Shown: piece after piece, positions 15,486 through 24,228 of the stretch
Layout of the letters: each line of letters opens with the position of its first letter
Numbering within the stretch: position 1 is the stretch's first letter
From: a virus
DNA length: 48,386 bases
Reading direction: 5' to 3' (one strand)
IMG/VR virus record: IMGVR_UViG_3300021959_000074
Span: 1-48,386 of that record
Translations under genes and position numbers: made by a program
The notes under the pieces: generated by a model
What the model was told of the DNA's origin: nothing
The model's input: only the letters and a program-made list of their open reading frames with translations
The model's database searches: none

Positions 15486-16481
15486 ATGGCAACATTAGCA
15501 GAAATTCGTGCAAAACTTCAAGAAGCACAAAACAATACAAGCGGTACCCGTCAAACATCAGGTGGTGATAACGCAATCTATCCACACTGGAACATGCAAG
15601 AAAACAAAGAAGCGGTACTAAGATTCTTACCAGACGGTAATACAGACAACACTTTCTTCTGGGCAGAACGTGCGATGATTAAATTACCATTCGCAGGTAT
15701 CAAGGGTGAAACAGATTCACGTCCAGTACAGGTACAAGTACCATGTGTAGAAATGTACAATGATGGTACAGCATGTCCAATCTTATCAGAAGTGCGTGGT
15801 TGGTTCAAAGACAAATCACTAGAAGACATGGGTCGTAAGTATTGGAAAAAACGTTCATACATTTTCCAAGGATTTGTAGTTGAGGATCCACTAGGTGAAG
15901 ATACAACTCCAGACAATCCAATCCGTAGATTTATTATTGGACCACAGATTTTCCAAATTATTAAATCTGCATTGATGGATCCAGAGTTAGAAGAATTGCC
16001 TACAGATTACCTACGTGGCGTTGACTTTAGAATCGCTAAAACATCAAAAGGTGGATTTGCAGATTATTCAACATCAAAATGGTCACGTAGAGAACGTGCA
16101 TTAGATGATGCAGAAAAAGCGGCGCTTGATGCACACGGATTATTCAATTTGTCAGATTTCCTTCCTAAAAAGCCAACTGATGTTGAACTTAAAGTGATGT
16201 ATGAAATGTTCCAAGCATCTGTAGATGGTGAAGCATATGATCCAGAAAGATTTGGACAGTATTTCCGTCCAGCAGGAATGTCACAACAAACAGGTGATCC
16301 AAATACACAATCGTCTGCTCCTGCCGCGGCTCCGGCAACTACTGTAACAGAAACTCCTGCTCCTGTACAAGAAGCTCCAGCAGTTCAATCTACTCCTACA
16401 CAAGAAGTATCAACAGAAGGCGGAGAAGATAAAAGCAGAGCACACGATATTTTAGCAATGATCAGAAACAGACAGAAGTAA
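15486..16481 (+). CDS. 32: Single-stranded DNA-binding protein gp32
   Basis: A 331-aa ssDNA-binding protein that coats replication and recombination intermediates. The N-terminal segment (AEIRAKLQEAQ) corresponds to the cooperativity domain. The core carries KEAVLRFLPDGN, then C87 and C97, matching the C-x9-C spacing of the T4 zinc site, though the nearby third Cys of T4 is absent. Aromatic-rich segments (YWKKRSYIFQGFVV, then FIIGPQIFQIIKSALMD) line the binding cleft. After residue 265 there is an Ala/Pro/Thr linker and an acidic stretch (STEGGEDKSR), ending in a short helix, as expected for the partner-binding tail. It is preceded by a strong AGGAGG. Confidence 0.92.
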   Translation: MATLAEIRAKLQEAQNNTSGTRQTSGGDNAIYPHWNMQENKEAVLRFLPDGNTDNTFFWAERAMIKLPFAGIKGETDSRPVQVQVPCVEMYNDGTACPILSEVRGWFKDKSLEDMGRKYWKKRSYIFQGFVVEDPLGEDTTPDNPIRRFIIGPQIFQIIKSALMDPELEELPTDYLRGVDFRIAKTSKGGFADYSTSKWSRRERALDDAEKAALDAHGLFNLSDFLPKKPTDVELKVMYEMFQASVDGEAYDPERFGQYFRPAGMSQQTGDPNTQSSAPAAAPATTVTETPAPVQEAPAVQSTPTQEVSTEGGEDKSRAHDILAMIRNRQK

Positions 16482-16490
16482 TTAAAAATA

Positions 16491-16516
16491 GTGCGGGTTC
16501 GCCCGCACATTTTATT
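16491..16516 (+). terminator. Terminator or attenuator between gp32 and uvsX
   Basis: GTGCGGG at 16491-16497 and CCCGCAC at 16502-16508 form a perfect 7-bp stem around TTCG, followed by ATTTTATT. The interrupted T-run and the lack of a clear uvsX promoter suggest partial readthrough, giving more gp32 than UvsX. Confidence 0.75.
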
Positions 16517-16527
16517 AGGGAACTATT

Positions 16528-17658
16528 ATGGCAAAAGCATTTGATGTAAGTAAATTTAGAAAAAGTATTACTAAAAGTATCACAGGACTAGGTATCGGAT
16601 TCAACGATCCTACAGATTGGATATCAACAGGTAACTATGCTCTTAACTATCTAATTAGTGGAGATTTCAATAAAGGTATTCCGTTAGGTAAAGTAACTGT
16701 GTTCGCAGGAGAGTCTGGAGCAGGTAAATCATATATCTGTTCAGGAAATATCATCAAACACGCACAAGAACAGGGAGTGTTTGTAGTATTAATTGACAGC
16801 GAAAACGCATTAGACGAAGCATGGTTGAAAGCACTCAATGTAGATACTTCAGAAGATAAGTTGTTAAAACTTAATATGGCGATGATCGACGATGTAGCAA
16901 AAACTGTTGTTGAATTTATGAAAGAGTATAAAGAAATGGCGGATGAAGATCGTCCTAAAGTATTGTTCGTTATCGACTCTCTAGGTATGTTATTAACTCC
17001 TACAGATGTTAATCAGTTTGAAGCAGGTGACTTAAAAGGTGATATGGGCCGTAAGCCTAAAGCACTAACAGCGCTTGTTAGAAACTGCGTTAATATGTTC
17101 GGAACCGCTAACGTAGGACTGGTAGCAACTAATCATACATATGCATCGCAGGATATGTTTGATCCAGATGACAAAATTAGTGGTGGTCAAGGCTTTATCT
17201 ATGCATCCTCTATCGTTGTAGCAATGAAGAAACTTAAACTTAAAGAAGATGAGGATGGTAACAAAGTTACAGATGTACGTGGTATCAGAGCCGCTTGTAA
17301 GGTTATGAAAACACGTTACGCAAAACCATTCGAATCAGTACAAGTTAAGATTCCATATGAAACAGGTATGAATCCTTACAGTGGTTTAGTTGATCTTTTC
17401 GAAGCAAAAGGACTACTGAAAAAAGACGGCAATAGGCTTAAATACATTGACCTTAACGGTGAAGTGCATTTAGAATATCGCAAAAATTGGGATGGTGAGA
17501 AATTACATATGGTGATGCAAGATATAGCCAAAAAACCAACCATGGTCGATGCCGAAGAGGTAAATGAAGATGTAGAAGAAGTTGTAGACGGACACGGTGA
17601 CGTTCACACATCAACTATTGAAACTACTCAACAACCATCGGAGACAATCGAAGAATGA
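16528..17658 (+). CDS. uvsX: RecA-like recombinase UvsX
   Basis: A 376-aa strand-exchange protein. Walker A GESGAGKS lies at about residues 62-69 and the Walker B-type strand KVLFVIDSLGMLL near residue 147. ATNHTYAS and the KISGGQG loop are typical of phage UvsX. It forms filaments on gp32-covered ssDNA for recombination-dependent replication and repair. The last 40 residues are Glu/Val-rich and probably disordered, as in T4. It starts 19 nt after the gp32 attenuator with AGGG as ribosome binding site, and its stop overlaps the next start by 4 nt. Confidence 0.93.
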   Translation: MAKAFDVSKFRKSITKSITGLGIGFNDPTDWISTGNYALNYLISGDFNKGIPLGKVTVFAGESGAGKSYICSGNIIKHAQEQGVFVVLIDSENALDEAWLKALNVDTSEDKLLKLNMAMIDDVAKTVVEFMKEYKEMADEDRPKVLFVIDSLGMLLTPTDVNQFEAGDLKGDMGRKPKALTALVRNCVNMFGTANVGLVATNHTYASQDMFDPDDKISGGQGFIYASSIVVAMKKLKLKEDEDGNKVTDVRGIRAACKVMKTRYAKPFESVQVKIPYETGMNPYSGLVDLFEAKGLLKKDGNRLKYIDLNGEVHLEYRKNWDGEKLHMVMQDIAKKPTMVDAEEVNEDVEEVVDGHGDVHTSTIETTQQPSETIEE

Positions 17659-17891
17659 ATGAAGATTTAATTGCAGATATCTGGATCATGATAGTTGAAA
17701 AACTTCCTGAGAAAGCAAAAGACGAAACAGCTATGGAATACGTTAATCTTTTGTTGGATCATGATATAAAAGAATCTGCTCTCGCAAATCTCGAAGGCAT
17801 CGATCCACATCTTGACACAGCGATAGAATATGCGATTGATGGTGAAGAAATAGAGAGCGATGATGAATACTATGATGATGACGAGGATTAA
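17655..17891 (+). CDS. Small acidic protein between uvsX and uvsY-like gene
   Basis: A 78-aa highly acidic protein. It is predicted helical through residue 60 (DIWIMIVEKLPEKAKDETAM, then YVNLLLDHDI) and ends in an acidic tail with DDEYYDDDED. The start ATG overlaps the uvsX stop (ATGA) and the stop abuts the next start codon, indicating tight translational coupling in the recombination operon. No function is known to me; charge mimicry of DNA or a UvsX/UvsY accessory role is possible but unsupported. Confidence 0.65.
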   Translation: MNEDLIADIWIMIVEKLPEKAKDETAMEYVNLLLDHDIKESALANLEGIDPHLDTAIEYAIDGEEIESDDEYYDDDED

Positions 17892-18347
17892 TTGAACTGG
17901 TACGATAAAATTTCTAAGGATGTCTCAAACATACCCGATGCGGTAGCATACTACGAAGCTGAGCTATTACAGGCCAAGATAGATGTCAAAGTATCAGGCA
18001 GTATTGAAAAAGCATCAGCACAGATGCCCGGCATAGTAGAAAATAGATTTAATCAGTTGCAGGAAATAGAAGCGATCCTCGAATATCTTAACATCGAACT
18101 GCGTAGATTACGTAGTCAAAATTTTCGCAAGTATCTCGAGAATTATCAGCGTTCGTTGAGTTCTCGAGACTGTGAAAAGTTTGTGGATGGTGAATCGGAA
18201 GTAGTAGACTTTGAAAAAATAATCAACGAAGTTGCGTTGTTGAGAAACAAATGGCTAGGTGTTATCAAAGGACTAGACATTAAACAATGGCAATTATCTA
18301 ATATCGTAAAACTAAGAACAGCAGGACTAGAAGACGCCTCTCTTTAG
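17892..18347 (+). CDS. uvsY: UvsY-like recombination mediator
   Basis: A 151-aa, nearly all-helical protein in the position of uvsY, downstream of uvsX. It resembles the marine T4-like phage proteins annotated as UvsY, which load UvsX onto gp32-covered ssDNA. Recognised stretches are NRFNQLQEIEAILEYLNIEL, YLENYQRSLSSRD and LRNKWLGVIKGLDIKQWQLS. T4 UvsY is 137 aa and its sequence differs, so the name rests on context and remembered annotation. The only reasonable start is a TTG at 17892, directly after the upstream stop; the next in-frame ATG is about 45 residues in and would remove a conserved helix. Confidence 0.65.
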   Translation: MNWYDKISKDVSNIPDAVAYYEAELLQAKIDVKVSGSIEKASAQMPGIVENRFNQLQEIEAILEYLNIELRRLRSQNFRKYLENYQRSLSSRDCEKFVDGESEVVDFEKIINEVALLRNKWLGVIKGLDIKQWQLSNIVKLRTAGLEDASL

Positions 18348-18366
18348 TTATTCATACTTTTATCTA

Positions 18367-18375
18367 TGATATAAT
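18367..18375 (+). promoter_or_regulatory. Extended -10 promoter for the glycan island
   Basis: TGATATAAT fits the extended -10 form TGnTATAAT without a recognisable -35. The predicted +1 is near 18382, overlapping the late promoter at 18383-18390, so the first island gene appears to have both early and late promoters. Confidence 0.5.
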
Positions 18376-18382
18376 ATGCGTA

Positions 18383-18390
18383 GATAAATA
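18383..18390 (+). promoter_or_regulatory. Late promoter for the nucleotidyltransferase-cupin gene
   Basis: GATAAATA, then 5 nt (TCACT) and the ATG at 18396. The predicted +1 falls on the start codon. Confidence 0.65.
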
Positions 18391-18395
18391 TCACT

Positions 18396-19160
18396 ATGAA
18401 AACTATTGTAGTAGTAACAGGAGGATTCGATCCTCTGCATTCTGGGCATATCGCATACTTCGAATCGGCTAAAAAACTTGGAGATATTCTATTAGTCGGA
18501 GTGAACAGTGATGCTTGGTTATCCCGTAAAAAAGGAAGATCTTTCATGCCCGTCTCGGAAAGAGTTAACATCATAAAACATCTAAAGATGGTAGATCATA
18601 CAGTGTTGTTTGACGATTCTGACGGCAGTGCTAAGGAAGCGATACGTAATGCTAGACTACTATATCCAGATGATAAAATTATTTTTGCAAATGGTGGAGA
18701 CAGAACTAAAGAGAATATTCCAGAAATGGATAGTGGTGTTGATAATATTGAATTCGTATTTGGAGTTGGAGGCGAAGACAAAAAGAACTCTAGTTCATGG
18801 ATACTAGAAGATTATAAAGCACCCAAAACAATACGAAATTGGGGATATTATAGAGTTCTACACGAAGTCCATGGTCCATTAGAACCAACTATGGTTGTTA
18901 AAGAATTAACTGTAGATCCTGGTAAATCTTTAAGTATGCAGTATCATAATTACAGAAATGAATACTGGATAGTATCAGAAGGTATAGCTACTCTTAAAAG
19001 AAATGATTCTAACGATGTTGTTATCATGCACAAACATGAAAATACCACAATCAATAAAAAAGAATGGCACCAATTATCTAATGAAACTACAGAACCGTTG
19101 CGTGTAGTAGAAATACAGTATGGAGATATATGCATAGAAGAGGATATTATTAGATCATGA
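18396..19160 (+). CDS. Sugar nucleotidyltransferase-cupin fusion
   Basis: A 254-aa two-domain protein. Residues 1-145 are a cytidylyltransferase-like domain: TGGFDPLHSGH at residues 8-18 contains the HxGH nucleotide-binding signature (H15-S-G-H18), as in the RfaE C-terminal domain and glycerol-3-phosphate cytidylyltransferases. Residues 155-254 are a cupin like the C-terminal domain of type II mannose-6-phosphate isomerase/mannose-1-phosphate guanylyltransferase: SLSMQYHNYRNEYWIVSEGI, then WHQLSNET and PLRVVEIQYG. Such a protein would activate a sugar phosphate and isomerise or bind a related sugar. It is the first gene of the island and overlaps the next at ATGA. Confidence 0.8.
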   Translation: MKTIVVVTGGFDPLHSGHIAYFESAKKLGDILLVGVNSDAWLSRKKGRSFMPVSERVNIIKHLKMVDHTVLFDDSDGSAKEAIRNARLLYPDDKIIFANGGDRTKENIPEMDSGVDNIEFVFGVGGEDKKNSSSWILEDYKAPKTIRNWGYYRVLHEVHGPLEPTMVVKELTVDPGKSLSMQYHNYRNEYWIVSEGIATLKRNDSNDVVIMHKHENTTINKKEWHQLSNETTEPLRVVEIQYGDICIEEDIIRS

Positions 19161-19963
19161 CCGACTGGATATTTTTAAGTAAAGAGCATTCAGACGAATA
19201 TGTTAATATGTTTGCAGAGGGATGTAGAACAAGAACAACCGACACTAATACATTTAAGTATGACAGTTCTAAAAATCCATTAGTAATACGTGGAATATTA
19301 AAGAAAAAATTCATGTTACAATGTTGGAAAGACAATAGAGATTTCTATTATATAGATACCGGCTACTTCGGAAATGAAGTAACAAAAAGTAATCCTAACG
19401 GTTGGAAATATTGGCACAGAATTGTAAAAAATGATTTACAGCATGGAAAAATTATTTCAAGACCATCTGATAGATTTAAACAATTCGGAAAATCAATTAA
19501 TCCTTGGAAGAAACACGGTAGAAAGATTTTACTTGCCGTTCCTGATGAAAAACCTTGTAAGTTTTACGGAATAGATTTACACGACTGGATTCGTGACACG
19601 ACTAATGAAATTAGAAAGCATACCGATCGACCGATTGAAATAAGAAAAAGAGACCCGTTACGAACTAATAGAATAATAAGCGATACTCTAGAACAAGCAT
19701 TAAACAATGATGTTTTTGCACTGGTAACTTTTAATTCAGTAGCGGCTGTTGAGTCTATTTTTCACGGTATACCTTCTTTTACATTAGCGCCTGCAAATGC
19801 GGCTAGTCCTGTATCTTTACAGGATCTAAGTAAAATAGAAAATCCTTTTTATCCAGACCACGATCTGCGATATCAATGGGCTTGCCATTTAGCTTATGGA
19901 CAATTTCATATTAGCGAATTAAAGTCAGGCAAAGCAAAAGAAATGTTAGAGGAATTAAAATGA
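19157..19963 (+). CDS. Putative GT-B-like glycosyltransferase, island family copy A
   Basis: A 268-aa member of a six-copy family in this window. The N-terminal half has FYYIDTGYFGN and KYWHRIVKN; the C-terminal half has KILLAVP, a 'DLHDWIRDTTNEIRKHTDRP' helix, then TFNSVAAVESIFHGIPSFTL and CHLAYGQFHISELKSGKA. The order KILL...W...T..EI..HTDR...NS...E...GIP recalls the C-terminal Rossmann domain of capsule glycosyltransferases of the KpsC/KpsS type (PF05159-like). In this copy the RPHP motif of some paralogs is replaced by IRKRDP. The protein lacks a signal peptide and would act in the cytoplasm on nucleotide-sugar donors. ATGA overlaps join it to both neighbours. Confidence 0.6.
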   Translation: MTDWIFLSKEHSDEYVNMFAEGCRTRTTDTNTFKYDSSKNPLVIRGILKKKFMLQCWKDNRDFYYIDTGYFGNEVTKSNPNGWKYWHRIVKNDLQHGKIISRPSDRFKQFGKSINPWKKHGRKILLAVPDEKPCKFYGIDLHDWIRDTTNEIRKHTDRPIEIRKRDPLRTNRIISDTLEQALNNDVFALVTFNSVAAVESIFHGIPSFTLAPANAASPVSLQDLSKIENPFYPDHDLRYQWACHLAYGQFHISELKSGKAKEMLEELK

Positions 19964-20643
19964 AAGTATTTGTAGGATACGACCCAAGAGAAGATATTGC
20001 ATATCAGGTTTGCAAACATAGTATCTTAAAAAGAAATAAAGACATTGTTGTAACTCCGTTAATTCAAAAAGAATTGAGAGAACAAGGATATTACGACAGA
20101 CCGGTTGATAAACTAGCATCAACAGAATTTACTTTTACAAGATTTTTGGTTCCTGAATTATGTAATTTTAATGGATGGGCCGTTTTTATGGATTGCGATA
20201 TGATATTACAAACGGATATTGCAGAATTATTTTCGCAAGCAGATAATAAGTATGCTGTGATGTGTGTACATCATGATTACACTCCTAAAAAAGGAATCAA
20301 AATGGATGGAAAAGCACAGACGGTATACCCACGAAAAAACTGGTCGAGCGTTATGTTGTTTAATTGCAGTCATCCAAGTAATCAAAATTTAAATGTAGAA
20401 TTAATTAATAATCCAGATACAACAGGAAAATACCTACACAGATTTAGTTGGCTAAAAGATGAAGAAATTGGAGAACTATCCCCCGAATGGAATTGGTTGG
20501 TAGGTTGGTATAAAGAACCTGAAAACGGAAAACCTAAACTAATTCATTATACCGAAGGCGGACCATGGTTTGAAAATTATAGAACTTGCGAGTATCATAG
20601 AGAATGGAAAGAAGAGCTCTACAACATGATGGAGTCAGAATGA
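19960..20643 (+). CDS. GT-A glycosyltransferase, GT8-like
   Basis: A 227-aa glycosyltransferase. FVGYDPREDIAYQVCKHSI at residues 4-22 is the common start of this phage/bacterial family. The DxD motif is D78-C-D80 (VFMDCDMIL), and IHYTEGGPWFENYR near residue 190 gives the C-terminal His metal ligand and acceptor region. Family members transfer hexoses from UDP-sugars to lipooligosaccharide or related acceptors. The start is an ATGA overlap with copy A and the stop is an ATGA overlap with copy B, so the three are an operon with coupled translation. The donor is not predictable. Confidence 0.85.
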   Translation: MKVFVGYDPREDIAYQVCKHSILKRNKDIVVTPLIQKELREQGYYDRPVDKLASTEFTFTRFLVPELCNFNGWAVFMDCDMILQTDIAELFSQADNKYAVMCVHHDYTPKKGIKMDGKAQTVYPRKNWSSVMLFNCSHPSNQNLNVELINNPDTTGKYLHRFSWLKDEEIGELSPEWNWLVGWYKEPENGKPKLIHYTEGGPWFENYRTCEYHREWKEELYNMMESE

Positions 20644-21389
20644 GAGAAGATAAAATTTCTATAGAAGATACTTTTAAAAGTTCAGTAAGAAAAGATATTA
20701 ACGTATATAGAGGTGTGATTAAAATAGATCATATGAATCGATGTAAAGAAAATAACGAAGATTATTATTACATCGATACAGGATATCTAGGTAATTTTCC
20801 AAGTCCAGGAAACCTTGGTGGAAAAAAGATTTGGCATAGAATAGTGAAGAATGAAATGCAACTTTCAAAATTAAGAAGTGTCCCCGACGATAGATGGAAA
20901 AAACTATTAGCACAAGATCCTAGATTGGAATTCAAGGGTAGAAAAAATTACGATAAGAAAATATTACTAGTAATGCCAAATCCTAAAGCCTGTAAAGCAT
21001 ATAATATTGATTATGACACTTGGTGTGAACAAACTACTAACGATATTAAAAAATATACTAATCTTCCTGTAGAAATTAGAATAAAAGGTTCTAGAAGCGA
21101 AAGAAATCACGGATATTCTATATATGATGCGTTTGATTCGGGGGTATATGCTACTGTATCACTTAATAGTATAGCATCATTGGAATCAGTATTATATGGC
21201 ATTCCGTCGTTTGTGTCAGTCCCTTGTTCAGCAACTCCTTTAGCAAATACTGATTTATCTAAACTCAATGATCCGTTTTTTCCGTCTAATGATATCATAG
21301 AGCAACACTGTCGAAGCCTAGCCTACGGACAGTTTACTATGGAAGAAATTACTAATGGAACTGCTTGGAACATTTTAGAAAAATATTAA
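20640..21389 (+). CDS. Putative GT-B-like glycosyltransferase, island family copy B
   Basis: A 249-aa protein, closest to copy A: YYYIDTGYLGN and IWHRIVKNEM in the N-terminal half, KILLVMPNPKACKAYNIDYD, a WCEQTTNDIKKYTNLPVEIR helix-strand, SLNSIASLESVLYGIPSF, and CRSLAYGQFTMEEITNGTAW at the C-terminus. As in copy A, the RPHP motif is changed (IRIKGS). The ATG at 20640 overlaps the upstream TGA (ATGA); an in-frame ATG at 20604 would sit inside the upstream gene and is not preferred. The function is inferred from the fold-level resemblance described for copy A. Confidence 0.6.
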   Translation: MREDKISIEDTFKSSVRKDINVYRGVIKIDHMNRCKENNEDYYYIDTGYLGNFPSPGNLGGKKIWHRIVKNEMQLSKLRSVPDDRWKKLLAQDPRLEFKGRKNYDKKILLVMPNPKACKAYNIDYDTWCEQTTNDIKKYTNLPVEIRIKGSRSERNHGYSIYDAFDSGVYATVSLNSIASLESVLYGIPSFVSVPCSATPLANTDLSKLNDPFFPSNDIIEQHCRSLAYGQFTMEEITNGTAWNILEKY

Positions 21390-21391
21390 AA

Positions 21392-22483
21392 ATGAAATTA
21401 TTATTAAACAATAAAGAAATCGCACATTTTTTATTAAGCCTTATAGATCATTTACCTGCAGTAAAAGATATTAATTATCATCCAGACAACGAATTTATTG
21501 TTAAAAAATATATAATCGAAGAAAAAGGCAAAGCAAAATACAGTCTCGTTAAAATGAGAAAAAAATTCAAAGATAAGATACTATCTGCTGTAACTCGTGA
21601 TATGAAACATTATCGAGATAAAGTTAATCAAGAGCTAGAGAATAGAAGAAATTTTTATTATGAAAAGGTTCATGGAAACATAGAATTTTTTATTAAACAC
21701 TTTGGTTTAGAATTTATTTTAGAAAACTACAAAAAAAATAAAAAACAAAATTTTGTAAAAAGTGTAGGATTTGATCTTGATAAAAATGCAGTTATGGTAC
21801 GCAGAACAGAGTTTACTGACTATTCAGAAAATTGTTTAATTAGAAATACCGTTGGTAATGAAAAATTATTAGTTACCAAAGTAGATAATAATTATCCTTT
21901 CTGGTTTATAGATAGCGGATATACTAATTTTTTAGAACCAAACAAACGTTGGCATCGATTAATACAAAATCATTTGCACTATGGGAAACTGTTCGAGGCG
22001 CCTGTAGATAGATTAGGAAATTTTAAATCTTTTCCAGCACAATGGAGAGAAAACGGTGAATATATTCTAATCATAGAACCAGGACCGTTCGCGGCTCAAA
22101 TTTTTCATTGCGATCTGAAAACATGGAAGTATGATGTTGAAAAAGAGTTAAAACAATATACAGATAAAAAAATTAAATTTCGTGAAAAAGCACCTAAAAA
22201 TGAAAGAACCAATCTTTACAAAGAATTATGCGATGAGGATTATTACTGTATAGTAAACATTAATAGTAATGCCGCTACCGAAGCGATATGGGCAGGAATT
22301 CCGGCGATTACTTTAGATCGCCATATTACTAATCCAGTAACCGTGAACAAATTAAGTGATGTAAACAACTTGTATCGAGGAAATTTAGCAAATTGGTTAT
22401 GTGCATTAAGTTACAGTCAGTTTACAAAAGAAGAATTATTAAATGGTACAGCGTTAGCTGTAGTACGAAAATATCATGTTTAA
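21392..22483 (+). CDS. Putative GT-B-like glycosyltransferase, island family copy C
   Basis: A 363-aa copy with an extra N-terminal region of about 135 residues, Lys/Asn/Glu-rich and helical (KMRKKFKDKILSAVTRDMKH). The family core follows: FWFIDSGYTNF, KRWHRLIQNHL, YILIIEPGP, an LKQYTDKKIKFRE segment, then NINSNAATEAIWAGIPAITL and CALSYSQFTKEELLNGTAL. The ATG at 21392 just after the copy B stop is preferred to a TTG at 21365 in the same frame. It overlaps copy D by 8 nt. The long N-terminal extension, absent from the other five copies, may carry acceptor binding; this is an inference. Confidence 0.58.
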   Translation: MKLLLNNKEIAHFLLSLIDHLPAVKDINYHPDNEFIVKKYIIEEKGKAKYSLVKMRKKFKDKILSAVTRDMKHYRDKVNQELENRRNFYYEKVHGNIEFFIKHFGLEFILENYKKNKKQNFVKSVGFDLDKNAVMVRRTEFTDYSENCLIRNTVGNEKLLVTKVDNNYPFWFIDSGYTNFLEPNKRWHRLIQNHLHYGKLFEAPVDRLGNFKSFPAQWRENGEYILIIEPGPFAAQIFHCDLKTWKYDVEKELKQYTDKKIKFREKAPKNERTNLYKELCDEDYYCIVNINSNAATEAIWAGIPAITLDRHITNPVTVNKLSDVNNLYRGNLANWLCALSYSQFTKEELLNGTALAVVRKYHV

Positions 22484-23396
22484 GGCCGTGGCATATTATG
22501 GTGGAATTCCTGCAAGGAATAATAATCCGGAAAAACCGTTAATACTTGACAATTTTTTAACAGGCGTTAGGGCTAGTGGTGACGAAGCAATCGCACATAG
22601 AGGGATGAATCCTATTCCTTGTGATGTTGCACTTATACAAGGTTTCGTACACGAACATGGAAAAACTGCTCCTCATTTAATATTAAGAGCTCAAGCCATA
22701 GAAATGCAAAAAAACAGCGGTAAAAAATCTTTAATTGTAGATAGTAATTTATTCTTATATGCAGATCCGGGAAATACAAAAACCTATTTAAGATATAGTT
22801 TCGACGGAGTATTTCCCACAACTGGATTTTATTTTGACGATGCACCAGATCCGTTAAGATGGCAGAAAATTAGTACTAATTTAGGGATCTCATTAAAACC
22901 TTGGAGAACATCAGGTCAACATATTTTAATCTGTTTACAAAGAAACGGCGGATGGTCCATGAGGGGGTTGCCTGCACAGGTTTGGTTAGATCAAACTATC
23001 GTCCAAGTAAGACAATACATGCCTACAATGCCAATAATTATTAGATTGCATCCTGGTGATAAAAAAATGCCTAGGATGATAAGAATAAATCATAAAAATG
23101 TAACCATAAGTCGCAATCCGAGATTAACAGACGATTTACAGAATGCTTGGGCTACTGTAGTTTATAATAGTAGTCCTAGTGTCGCTAGTATTATAGAAGG
23201 AATACCAGCATTTCTTACCGATCCTCAACCGATGTATAGTCAAAGTTACCCTGTATCTAATTTAAATCTTGCTGATTTACCAAATCCTAAATTACCTGAA
23301 AGACAGAGCTGGATTGAAAAAATTTCTATGTGCCATTGGAATTTTAATGAAATGAAATCAGGAGAGGCTTGGCAGTTTTTTAGAAGATTTATCTAA
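22476..23396 (+). CDS. Putative GT-B-like glycosyltransferase, island family copy D
   Basis: A 306-aa copy with the family's clearest bacterial-type motifs: HILICLQRNGGWSMRGLP, then PIIIRLHPGD near residue 189 (RPHP-like, with L for P), then VVYNSSPSVASIIEGIPAFL near residue 228 and CHWNFNEMKSGEAW at the C-terminus. The RxHP and NSS...GIP elements are those of KpsC/KpsS-like capsule transferases and CDP-glycerophosphotransferase-like GT-B proteins, and they link the divergent copies A-C to a known fold. It starts inside the copy C stop region and its 3' end overlaps the convergent minus-strand glycosyltransferase gene by 8 nt. Confidence 0.65.
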   Translation: MFKAVAYYGGIPARNNNPEKPLILDNFLTGVRASGDEAIAHRGMNPIPCDVALIQGFVHEHGKTAPHLILRAQAIEMQKNSGKKSLIVDSNLFLYADPGNTKTYLRYSFDGVFPTTGFYFDDAPDPLRWQKISTNLGISLKPWRTSGQHILICLQRNGGWSMRGLPAQVWLDQTIVQVRQYMPTMPIIIRLHPGDKKMPRMIRINHKNVTISRNPRLTDDLQNAWATVVYNSSPSVASIIEGIPAFLTDPQPMYSQSYPVSNLNLADLPNPKLPERQSWIEKISMCHWNFNEMKSGEAWQFFRRFI

Positions 23397-24228
23397 ACTG
23401 TTGCCAGTAAGGTTCTGTACGTTGTATTTTTAAATCATCTCTTTTGCTTTTGCCTAAATGTTTCCTTCCACCTTTAAGATGATCTAACCAAGCACCCCAC
23501 TCGCAGTTGATTAACGGATGGCCTTCTCCTGTTGACATTCGAGGGTTAGGTCTTAGATCTGATAACGATTCACTCCAATTAAATGAATTTAAATTAAATT
23601 TTTCACGAACCCTATCAAACACAAAACTATCGTGCCATTCTGCCATAGTAAAAATTCCAGTTTCTGCTTCGTCATAGACACGCTGAAATTCCTTGAGAAA
23701 TTCTCTACATCCTGGAGTGGTTAGATGCATCGCATAGAGTCCGCATTCGCTGTACTTTCCTTTTCTACCAAGATAACAAAGTTCTTTCTTACCTGGAAGC
23801 ATTCTGTTAATGTCTTTCAGTGTGATTGGACTATGACATATAGTATCGGCATCCATCCACAACAGCCATTCTGTATTACATTCGTTAGCACAAGAAAAAA
23901 TACTGTAAACTTTGTGTGCAAATCTAATGGCGTGCCATTTGAATCCTTTACCCGAATCTTTTCTTTTACTTCTAATAGGATCAGCACTAACATCTCCATT
24001 TGCTTTTGGAATATTTTTCCACTTTTCTTTGAATGCAACTAGTTCAGGACTTGAAGAATGTAAATCTTTAACGATAAGATTAGGTGCAGATTCTGTCACT
24101 TCGCAATCTTCAGCATAGACATACAACTTTATATCACTAGGCCAATTTTTTAAAAAAGTTTCGATCATTCTTTTTCCATAAAGATCGTATCCTGCTTTAT
24201 GAAAAGTAGTTATTACTGAAATTGTCAT
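23389..24228 (-). CDS. GT-A glycosyltransferase with DAD motif (paralog of the one at 30179)
   Basis: A 279-aa protein. SVITTFHKAGYDLYGKRMIE is the N-terminal strand-helix of the nucleotide-sugar domain and the metal motif is D126-A-D128 (LLWMDADTICH). A conserved tail follows: CYLGRKGKYSECGLYAMHL, EWHDSFVFDRVR and DHLKGGRKH. The same block order is seen in the 234-aa protein at 30179-30883, so the two are paralogs. The ATG at 24228 overlaps the upstream stop (ATGA); an earlier in-frame ATG at 24243 would add only five residues. It lies on the opposite strand to most of the island. Confidence 0.75.
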   Translation of the reverse strand: MTISVITTFHKAGYDLYGKRMIETFLKNWPSDIKLYVYAEDCEVTESAPNLIVKDLHSSSPELVAFKEKWKNIPKANGDVSADPIRSKRKDSGKGFKWHAIRFAHKVYSIFSCANECNTEWLLWMDADTICHSPITLKDINRMLPGKKELCYLGRKGKYSECGLYAMHLTTPGCREFLKEFQRVYDEAETGIFTMAEWHDSFVFDRVREKFNLNSFNWSESLSDLRPNPRMSTGEGHPLINCEWGAWLDHLKGGRKHLGKSKRDDLKIQRTEPYWQQFR

